Assembly: GCA_031269245.1 (NCBI GenBank)
Contig: JAISZL010000074.1
Span: 1-38,794, forward strand
DNA length: 38,794 bases
Source of the DNA: Synergistaceae bacterium
GTDB lineage: Bacteria > Synergistota > Synergistia > Synergistales > Synergistaceae
Reading direction: 5' to 3'
Below, one piece after another: positions 33,220-38,794 of this stretch. The translations under genes were made by a program, and so were the position numbers. The notes under the pieces were generated by a model that ran no database searches, was not told the DNA's origin, and saw only the letters and a list, made by a program, of their open reading frames with translations. Each line of letters begins with the position of its first letter. Position 1 is the stretch's first letter.

Positions 33220-34320
33220 TCACACGCCCATCGAGCGTATCCTCTCTACCCTGCTCACGACCTCAGTGACACGTATGCCGAAACTCTCATCGATGACCAC
33301 CACTTCTCCGCGCGCGATGAGCTTTCCGTTCACTAGCACGTCGACGGGCTCGCCCGCCATTTTGTTCAATTCTACCACTGAACCCGGACCTAACGCCAGC
33401 ACTTCGCCGATGGTTTTTCGAGTCCGTCCTAATTCTACAGTAATTCGTACCGGAATGTCGACTATCAAATCAATATTTCCTGGAGAACCCGCAAATTCTG
33501 AACCGCCAAGCTGCGCAAACTCGACCGGTTTGACGTCAACGGGGGGAGCCTGCGGACGAGAGTACGCGGCAGACGCGGATGCCGCCGCGGCGGACTGGGG
33601 CTGAGGGCGAGCTTGGGCCGCGGGGGGCACGGGCGGCGCTTCAGGCTCCTTAGGTGCGGCGGCCTCTCTGATTTTGGCGGCGAGGTCGAGGGCGTTCGGG
33701 ACGGGCATGACTATATCCAGAGAGAAGGGATCCACTCCATCCACATTGAGATCTATCTTCCCGACCCATATGCGCGAGTCCCCGCTCTCCGACGCGAACG
33801 GGACCCACGCCGAAACGTCCTCGAGGGCCGAAGAGGACGAATCGCCGGAGAGCCTGATGCCGCCCAAGATCCCGCTGAGACTCGTCAGAGCGGAGCCTAT
33901 CAACTGGCTCAAGCCCTCCTGCGCCGCGGAAAGGTAGAGGTCGTTGGCCTCGGCGGGAAGCTCCTTGGCGTCCCCGCCCATCATCAGGTCGGCAAGGGCC
34001 AGGGCTCCCTTCTCACTGGTGAGAAGCTGCGCGGGCGCCGAGTCGAGCCCGCCCAGCGCCATCGAATACGCGAACACCCTACCTCCGTCTATGCGGCTTG
34101 ACATCTCGCTCTGCGGTATGTCTATCTGCTCCGACGGTTCGGCCGAGACATCCCTGCCCGCGAGCATCCCTATGACGTTCCCGGCCGCGGCGGCGATTAT
34201 CCCAGACACCTCCGCCAAAACCGTCAGGTCCTCCTTCGACAAACCGCCGCCAGACCCTGAATCGTCTCCGCCGGAGAGGAGAGCGTCTATTTCATCTTGA
34301 TTGAGAAACTCGTCGACCAT
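33220..34320 (-). CDS. fliY: Flagellar motor switch protein FliY (FliN family)
   Basis: A 366-residue protein. An N-terminal CheY-binding-like peptide (LNQDEIDALLSGG) is followed by a CheC-like domain (about 30-220), a proline/alanine-rich linker (235-270) and a C-terminal FliN/SpoA domain (about 285-366; VRITVELGRTRKTIGEVLALGPGS in outline). It forms the switch ring with FliM and FliG. The CheC-like sites look damaged: the first keeps N48 but has alanine at 45 where glutamate belongs, and the second keeps E135 but has serine at 138 where asparagine belongs. CheY-P phosphatase activity is therefore doubtful. It starts two bases after fliM. Confidence 0.93.
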   Translation of the reverse strand: MVDEFLNQDEIDALLSGGDDSGSGGGLSKEDLTVLAEVSGIIAAAAGNVIGMLAGRDVSAEPSEQIDIPQSEMSSRIDGGRVFAYSMALGGLDSAPAQLLTSEKGALALADLMMGGDAKELPAEANDLYLSAAQEGLSQLIGSALTSLSGILGGIRLSGDSSSSALEDVSAWVPFASESGDSRIWVGKIDLNVDGVDPFSLDIVMPVPNALDLAAKIREAAAPKEPEAPPVPPAAQARPQPQSAAAASASAAYSRPQAPPVDVKPVEFAQLGGSEFAGSPGNIDLIVDIPVRITVELGRTRKTIGEVLALGPGSVVELNKMAGEPVDVLVNGKLIARGEVVVIDESFGIRVTEVVSRVERIRSMGV

Positions 34321-34322
34321 CG

Positions 34323-35330
34323 TTATTCCTCCTCCACCGAAGCGAGGGCCTCTTCTCTAAGCACCTCGACAATCTGCGCCGCGTAATTCTTCTTGTTTAT
34401 GCCGGGAACGCACATGAACTTCACCCTGTTCCCAACCCTCATGCCGATGTTGTCCTTTACGGCCCCGTCAAGCCTTATGACGTCCCCCGCCTGAAGCTGT
34501 ATGACGTCGCCCAAGGTGACCACGCTGTTGCCCAGTTCGAGCGCCAGCGGCACCGTGACCTCGCTCAGCCTCGCCGTGAGAGCCTCCTGAACACCCTCCG
34601 TGTTCTTCCTGCCGGTGGACGAGAACCACTGCTGCGAGCTCAGTTTGTCTATCAAAGGCTCAATGACGAAATAGGGGATGCAGAAGTTCATTATGCCCTG
34701 CACTTCGCCTATCTGGATCTTCATCGTGACGAGAAGCACCATGTCGGTCCCCGGGCACACCTGGACGAAAAATGGATTGCTCTCCATCGTCTCGAAGCGG
34801 AACCGGATGTCGACCACAGTGCTCCAGCTCTCCTCCAGATGCTCCAGCACCTTCATCATCACCCTCTCGACGACGGTGCGCTCTATATCAGTCAGATCCC
34901 TCGGCTTGCGCAGAGGCTCGCCCCTCCCGCCGAGCAGGCGGTCTATTATGGCGAACGTCAGATGGTTGTTTATCTCGAGTATCGCGTTACCGCTAAGGGG
35001 GTACATCTCCAGGATCCCGATGACCGTCGGCTGCACGAGCGAGTGTATGAACTCGTCATACGCGAGCTGGTCCACCGCCACGACCTCGACCGACACCATT
35101 GAGCGCACCATCGTGGACAGCGACGTCGTCAGCGAGCGCGAGAACGACTCGTGGATCATCTGTATCGCGCGCATCTGGTCCTTGCTGAATTTATCGGGGC
35201 GTCTGAAGTCGTACAGCTTTAACGGTTTTTCCTCGCTCGCCTCAATGACGGCGATCTTGTCGTCGCCGCTGGATATGGCCTGCAACAGGGAATCAATTTC
35301 GTTCTGCGACATTACCTCTGGCGGTACCAT
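34323..35330 (-). CDS. fliM: Flagellar motor switch protein FliM
   Basis: A 335-residue protein. The N-terminal MSQNEIDSLLQAI (7-19) is the CheY-P-binding peptide. The CheC-like middle domain includes LYDFRRPDKFSKDQMRAIQMIHE in outline, and a C-terminal SpoA domain follows (TVPLALELGNSVVTLGDVIQLQAGDVI in outline). It receives CheY-P and sets rotation direction. ATG 35330 has AAGGGGAG seven bases upstream; an internal ATG at 35312 is less favoured. It lies 27 bases after fliL and two before fliY. Confidence 0.96.
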   Translation of the reverse strand: MVPPEVMSQNEIDSLLQAISSGDDKIAVIEASEEKPLKLYDFRRPDKFSKDQMRAIQMIHESFSRSLTTSLSTMVRSMVSVEVVAVDQLAYDEFIHSLVQPTVIGILEMYPLSGNAILEINNHLTFAIIDRLLGGRGEPLRKPRDLTDIERTVVERVMMKVLEHLEESWSTVVDIRFRFETMESNPFFVQVCPGTDMVLLVTMKIQIGEVQGIMNFCIPYFVIEPLIDKLSSQQWFSSTGRKNTEGVQEALTARLSEVTVPLALELGNSVVTLGDVIQLQAGDVIRLDGAVKDNIGMRVGNRVKFMCVPGINKKNYAAQIVEVLREEALASVEEE

Positions 35331-35357
35331 TAAGAATCTCCCCTTATCAGGCCTCGG

Positions 35358-35813
35358 TCACTGCGCCATAAACTCGTCGAAGAGAACTCTGTCTATCGCG
35401 GCGTTTCCGTCCACGCGGGGCAGAATGGCGTTGAGCCTGGCCTTCAAATCCTGCTTCAGCTTTTCCATGCCCTCCGCGTATCTAATGCTGTCGTATCTCT
35501 GGTCCTTCAGCGTCCTCAGGGTCTCGTCCTTGAGCTTGACGGTCCAACCCGGATCAGCGAGCTTCAGCACGACATTCTGCCCGGACAGCTCCAGCGTCAC
35601 CTTGAGCTTGACGACATGAATCTCCGGGTCGGCGAGCGTCGACGTGAACTGCCCTAGGTCTATCATCGGCCCCGGATCTGGGACCTGAACCTCCCTCGAC
35701 GTCTCCTCAGCGCGAAAGAACTTGAGGCCGACGTAAAGCCCTCCCCCCACTCCTACCGCAAGAACCGCCACTCCGGCTATGACTATGAACAGCGTCCTCT
35801 TTGCCAATGCCAT
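35358..35813 (-). CDS. fliL: Flagellar basal body-associated protein FliL
   Basis: A 151-residue protein with one membrane helix (about 9-31, FIVIAGVAVLAVGVGGGLYVG) and a periplasmic FliL domain: ELSGQNVVLKLADPG and a C-terminal LKQDLKARLNAIL segment with IDRVLFDEFMAQ at the end, which is the family's conserved finish. FliL surrounds the stator and supports torque. It lies 22 bases after motB. An A/G-rich ribosome site (AGGGGGG) precedes the ATG. Confidence 0.92.
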   Translation of the reverse strand: MALAKRTLFIVIAGVAVLAVGVGGGLYVGLKFFRAEETSREVQVPDPGPMIDLGQFTSTLADPEIHVVKLKVTLELSGQNVVLKLADPGWTVKLKDETLRTLKDQRYDSIRYAEGMEKLKQDLKARLNAILPRVDGNAAIDRVLFDEFMAQ

Positions 35814-35835
35814 GAAACCGCCCCCCTGCGTATGA

Positions 35836-36579
35836 CTATCGCGTTCTGTGCAGCGACAGTATAACTATGTCCACCCGTCTGTTAAGCCTCATGTTCTCCT
35901 GAGAATTGTTGGGCACGAGCGGAACGCTCGACCCCAAGCCTACGGCCCTCAGCCGGTCGGCCGAAACCCTGATCGAATCGTCGAGGTAGCTCGTGACCGC
36001 CGAAGCCCTGGCCGACGAGAGCCCCCAGTTGTCCCCGTAGATGCTTCTCAGCGGGGGATTGGAATCGGTGTGGCCCTCCACGGATACCTGATTTGGAATC
36101 CTGTTCAGGACCGAGCCGATCTTATACAGGATCCTGAGGGACTCGGGATGTATCTTCGCGGACCCCTCGCTGAATATCAGCTGCTCCGACAGGGAGACGA
36201 CGACTCCTCTTTCATTCGCCACTATAGTTATTTCGTCGGACATGCGCTCGTCCTTTAGGGCGTTCTGCACCATCGCCAAAACTTTGTTGGCGTTGTACGA
36301 CTGATCGGAGTCCGTCGGCCTCGGCGCGTCGCCCGCACCCTCGCCGAGTGCCCCGTCCTGAATCGACGTGCTGCTGGTCTGGCTCGGGCCGCCGGGCATG
36401 ATGTTAAACGCGTTCTGAAGCGATACCGAGAGGGCTTCGAACTTTTTCGCGTCTATCGTCGAGAATGAGTACAGAAGCACAAAAAAACAGAGGACCAGCG
36501 TCACCATGTCCCCATACGTGGCCAGCCACAGAGGGGCGCCAGGCCCTCCGCCGCCGTTCGATTTCTTCTTGCGAGCCAT
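35836..36579 (-). CDS. motB: Flagellar stator protein MotB
   Basis: A 247-residue protein with one membrane helix (about 17-40). The ion-binding aspartate is D24 in LATYGDMVTLVLCFFVLLYS. The C-terminal OmpA-like peptidoglycan-binding domain has VEGHTDSNPP and WGLSSARASAVTSYL. Together with MotA it forms the stator. Proton or sodium coupling cannot be settled from this sequence alone. It starts seven bases after motA. The middle is a serine/glycine-rich plug and linker region. Confidence 0.94.
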   Translation of the reverse strand: MARKKKSNGGGGPGAPLWLATYGDMVTLVLCFFVLLYSFSTIDAKKFEALSVSLQNAFNIMPGGPSQTSSTSIQDGALGEGAGDAPRPTDSDQSYNANKVLAMVQNALKDERMSDEITIVANERGVVVSLSEQLIFSEGSAKIHPESLRILYKIGSVLNRIPNQVSVEGHTDSNPPLRSIYGDNWGLSSARASAVTSYLDDSIRVSADRLRAVGLGSSVPLVPNNSQENMRLNRRVDIVILSLHRTR

Positions 36580-36586
36580 GATCCGC

Positions 36587-37366
36587 CTACTCCTCTTCCT
36601 TGCCTTCGTCCAGGACCTTGCGCATCTTGGGAGGCAGGAACACCTTCAGCTTCTCCTCTACTATGCGCGGGTTTTCCCCCGCCTGGATTGAAAGTATGCC
36701 CTCCACCATGAGCTCCCGGCAGAGGATCTCCCTGCCGGAGTTCTGGTTGAGCTTCTTGCCTATGGGGATGGCCACCATGTTGGCCAGGACCGACCCGTAA
36801 AACGTGGTGACCAAGGCAACCGCCATGCCGGGACCCAGTGCCGATGGATCGTCCAGGTTGCCCAACATCTGTATCAGGCCGATCAGGGTTCCCAACATGC
36901 CGAAGGCGGGCCCCAGCTCCGCTATGGAGTCCAAGTAGCCCTTGTTCTCGCTGTGGCGCTCCTCCAGCAGGCCGATCTCCGTGTCGAGTATCGACTTCAC
37001 CAGCTCGGGGTCCGTGCCGTCGACGACGAGCTGTATCGACTTGCGCATGAACTCGTCATCTAGCTGCCCCGCGTCCTCCTCCAGGGCGAGCAGTCCCTCC
37101 CTGCGGGCCTTCTCCGCGAAGCTAACGAGCGTCTGAATGAGGCCGATCATATCTATCTGTTCGCTCACGAACGCGTTCTTCAATATCTTGGGAAGAATCT
37201 TGGTCCTATCCAGGGGATTAGCGACCATCGCCGCGCCGAGAGTGCCTCCAAGGACTATGAGTATCGACGGAAGGTCGTAGAACGCCATGATGTCCCCGCC
37301 CATTATCATGCCCCAGGCGACGACTATTATAGAAAACGACAAACCAACTATAGACGCTAAATCCAT
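36587..37366 (-). CDS. motA: Flagellar stator protein MotA
   Basis: A 259-residue protein with four membrane helices (about 1-25, 28-48, 150-175, 180-205). The conserved YDLPSILIVLGGTLGA, PAFGMLGTLIGLIQMLGNL and VALVTTFYGSVLANM segments are typical, as is the cytoplasmic loop between helices 2 and 3. Five MotA surround two MotB. GAGGTG lies before the ATG at 37366. It follows flbD by 33 bases. Confidence 0.96.
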   Translation of the reverse strand: MDLASIVGLSFSIIVVAWGMIMGGDIMAFYDLPSILIVLGGTLGAAMVANPLDRTKILPKILKNAFVSEQIDMIGLIQTLVSFAEKARREGLLALEEDAGQLDDEFMRKSIQLVVDGTDPELVKSILDTEIGLLEERHSENKGYLDSIAELGPAFGMLGTLIGLIQMLGNLDDPSALGPGMAVALVTTFYGSVLANMVAIPIGKKLNQNSGREILCRELMVEGILSIQAGENPRIVEEKLKVFLPPKMRKVLDEGKEEE

Positions 37367-37399
37367 CGGATAATCACCTCGTCGTGCCGCTCGGTCATT

Positions 37400-37612
37400 T
37401 CACATGCCCCTCCTGTCCGCGGACAATGGAAGGGCCAAAACTCTCCTCTTGAACGATTCTATCAGCGAAATGACGTCGGCCAGCCGTTCCCTCACAACGT
37501 ATTTATGCCCATTCAACAGCGTTATGACCGTGTCCGGAGTCTCCTCCATGATCTCGATGTGATCGGAGTTGAGGGCGAACTTCTCCCCCTTCAGTTTTGT
37601 GAGCTCTATCAC
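37400..37612 (-). CDS. flbD: FlbD family flagellar protein
   Basis: About 70 residues, beginning MIELTKLKGEKFALNSDHIE and continuing with a EETPDTVITLLNGHKYVVRE segment, both diagnostic of the small FlbD family found between flgE and motA in many flagellar operons. Its role is unknown. The frame is open upstream to 37705, but family proteins begin at the IELTKL element; I use GTG 37612 (GTG 37615 is an equal alternative) with GGAGGGAG upstream. The suggested promoter at 37652 fits this start. Confidence 0.9.
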   Translation of the reverse strand: MIELTKLKGEKFALNSDHIEIMEETPDTVITLLNGHKYVVRERLADVISLIESFKRRVLALPLSADRRGM

Positions 37613-37651
37613 CACCGTCAACTCCCTCCGCGATTGGCCGCTTACGGTAAG

Positions 37652-37657
37652 ATTATA
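37652..37657 (-). promoter_or_regulatory. Possible -10 box upstream of flbD
   Basis: A perfect TATAAT on the minus strand about 40 bases before the flbD start, inside an AT-rich patch. No good -35 is visible. Together with the hairpin at 37681-37714 it suggests that flbD-motAB can be transcribed apart from flgE. Confidence 0.35.
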
Positions 37658-37680
37658 ATATAAAATATCGGACATCGACA

Positions 37681-37714
37681 CGCTGGAGGATGACATAGAC
37701 GCCATCCTCCAGCG
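37681..37714 (-). terminator. Hairpin after flgE, possible attenuator or terminator
   Basis: CGCTGGAGGAT (37681-37691) pairs with ATCCTCCAGCG (37704-37714), eleven pairs with a 12-base loop, 13 bases after the flgE stop. No T run follows on the minus strand, so it may only slow transcription or protect the flgE message from decay. Confidence 0.45.
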
Positions 37715-37726
37715 AATGCGTTCAAT

Positions 37727-38794
37727 TTAACGCTTCAGATTTATGAGTTCCTCCAGCACCTGGTCCGACGTCGTCACGACGCGGGTGTTCGCCTGGAAGC
37801 CCCTCTGAGCGCGGATCAAGTTGACGAACTCCTCGGAGAGGTCCACGTTCGACATCTCGAGCGCCCCTCCCACGATGTTTCCCGTTCCGCCGGATCCGGG
37901 GGTGGAATAGCTGGGCAGCCCGGAGTTGACGCTCTCCGCGAAGCACGAGTTGCCGGACTGGACCAAGCCCTGCTGATTGATGAACGTCGCCAGGACGAGC
38001 TGCGCTACGGGGAGGTTCTTCCCGTTGCTGTACGACCCCGTTACGACCCCCGTCTGAGAGACGTTCCAGTCGTTCAGTATGCCCATCTCGTAGCCGTCCT
38101 GAGAGTACATGGCCATTGACCCGCTTGAGCCGAACTGAGTCACGCCCCCTATCGGCTCGCTGGTATTGCCGTTTCGCCTCGCGTACTCCTGCCCCAGAAA
38201 ATCCAAAGTGATCATGTTCGAACTGTAAGTCAGAGTGTCAGTGCCCCCAACGGAGCCCTGTCCGCCGCTGACGTTGAAATCAGCCACTACCTTTCCCGTC
38301 ATTACGTTGTCGTATGCCGGATCCCCGACTATCTTCTCGACAACGCTCCAGTTGTAGACAGGGGCGGTCGTCGCCGTGGCGGCCGTGTTGGGGAGAGCGG
38401 GCGTCGGCTCGTAGTAGTACGTCCTCTTGAGCACTCCGTCGTCGCCGAAGACCAACGTCCCGGCGCCCTGGCCGTACTGGGGCTGCGCATTGCCGTCGGA
38501 ATCCACGTAGTACGCGTACCAATCCCACTCCGCCTCCGCCCCCGTCGGCGGCGCCGCGTTCGGGTACGCCGGTTTGTCCAGCACCTTGCGGTACTTCACG
38601 ATCATTGTGTACTCCGACCCGAGCGAGTCATATATGTTGAACTTAGTCTCCCAGTCGCCCGGAGAGTTTATCATGCTCTGCCCGAACGCGGTGATGCTCT
38701 CCTGCGTCGCGATCGCCCCGTCAGAGGGGCAGAGACCGTTCGCCAAGTTTATGTCAGTGAAAGCGCCGCATGATTTATTCCAAGCTATCACGCG
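37727..38794 (-). CDS. flgE: Flagellar hook protein FlgE, C-terminal part
   Basis: The last 350 or so residues of a hook protein; the gene runs off the right edge, so the N-terminus is missing. WETKFNIYDSLGSEYTMIVKY is the hook-protein D2-type segment, NLPVAQLVLATFINQQGL leads to the C-terminus, and MSNVDLSEEFVNLIRAQRGF followed by NTRVVTTSDQVLEELINL is the conserved hook/rod C-terminal helix. It lies first in the transcript, before flbD and motAB. The middle is serine/glycine/threonine-rich, surface-exposed sequence as usual for hooks. The GTG at 38791 is internal to the gene, not a start. Confidence 0.9.
   Translation of the reverse strand, partial: RVIAWNKSCGAFTDINLANGLCPSDGAIATQESITAFGQSMINSPGDWETKFNIYDSLGSEYTMIVKYRKVLDKPAYPNAAPPTGAEAEWDWYAYYVDSDGNAQPQYGQGAGTLVFGDDGVLKRTYYYEPTPALPNTAATATTAPVYNWSVVEKIVGDPAYDNVMTGKVVADFNVSGGQGSVGGTDTLTYSSNMITLDFLGQEYARRNGNTSEPIGGVTQFGSSGSMAMYSQDGYEMGILNDWNVSQTGVVTGSYSNGKNLPVAQLVLATFINQQGLVQSGNSCFAESVNSGLPSYSTPGSGGTGNIVGGALEMSNVDLSEEFVNLIRAQRGFQANTRVVTTSDQVLEELINLKR

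Noticed and set aside
1-38794. tRNA or rRNA genes
   Set aside because: No T-loop GGTTCGA pattern with matching acceptor stem and no rRNA segments were seen in any gap.

Overview
The window comes from a motile, Gram-negative-type (diderm) bacterium with fairly high GC. LptB, an LptA-like protein and MurJ imply an outer membrane. The flagellar gene order, the CheC/CheD/FliY chemotaxis style, FapA, and an Orr-family racemase beside a BMP-type binding protein suggest an amino-acid-using anaerobe, most likely of the phylum Synergistota. The phylum is an inference from gene content; no search was run.

Layout. Bases 1-4400 hold a possible cobalamin riboswitch for a gene beyond the left edge, an Orr-like racemase, a MATE exporter and a BMP-family binding protein, all on the minus strand. 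Bases 4400-10400 are mixed: gpt (+), a secreted M23 peptidase (-), a secreted thioredoxin-fold protein (-), an LplT-like MFS protein (+), a flavodoxin-family gene of lower GC (-), tsaD and a 59-residue zinc-ribbon gene. Bases 10400-15500 are an envelope and housekeeping run on the minus strand: a secreted unknown, murJ, lptB, lptA-like, a DUF501 gene and an S1-domain gene. Three unrecognised genes follow at 15600-17125.

From 17160 to the right edge everything is one minus-strand flagellar/chemotaxis locus. In transcription order it reads flgE (partial), flbD, motA, motB, fliL, fliM, fliY, cheY, fliO, fliP, fliQ, fliR, flhB, flhA, flhF, flhG, a YcgR-like PilZ gene, cheB, cheA, cheC, cheD, fliA and fapA. 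Many neighbours overlap or sit within a few bases, as expected for translationally coupled operons. Together they supply the hook, stator, switch complex, type III export gate, pole/number control, the sigma factor for late genes, and the core of the chemotaxis signal path (CheR and CheW are absent from the window).

The least expected feature is a family of 101-104 bp intergenic repeats. There are four full copies and one isolated end, with terminal inverted repeats ending in TA, resembling miniature inverted-repeat transposable elements. One copy splits lptA from lptB. Another copy plus the isolated end bracket the low-GC flavodoxin-family gene, which could be a cargo-bearing composite. Other points of note are a FliY whose two phosphatase sites both look damaged, a FlhB with NPTR in place of NPTH, and a cysteine-rich small protein next to tsaD.
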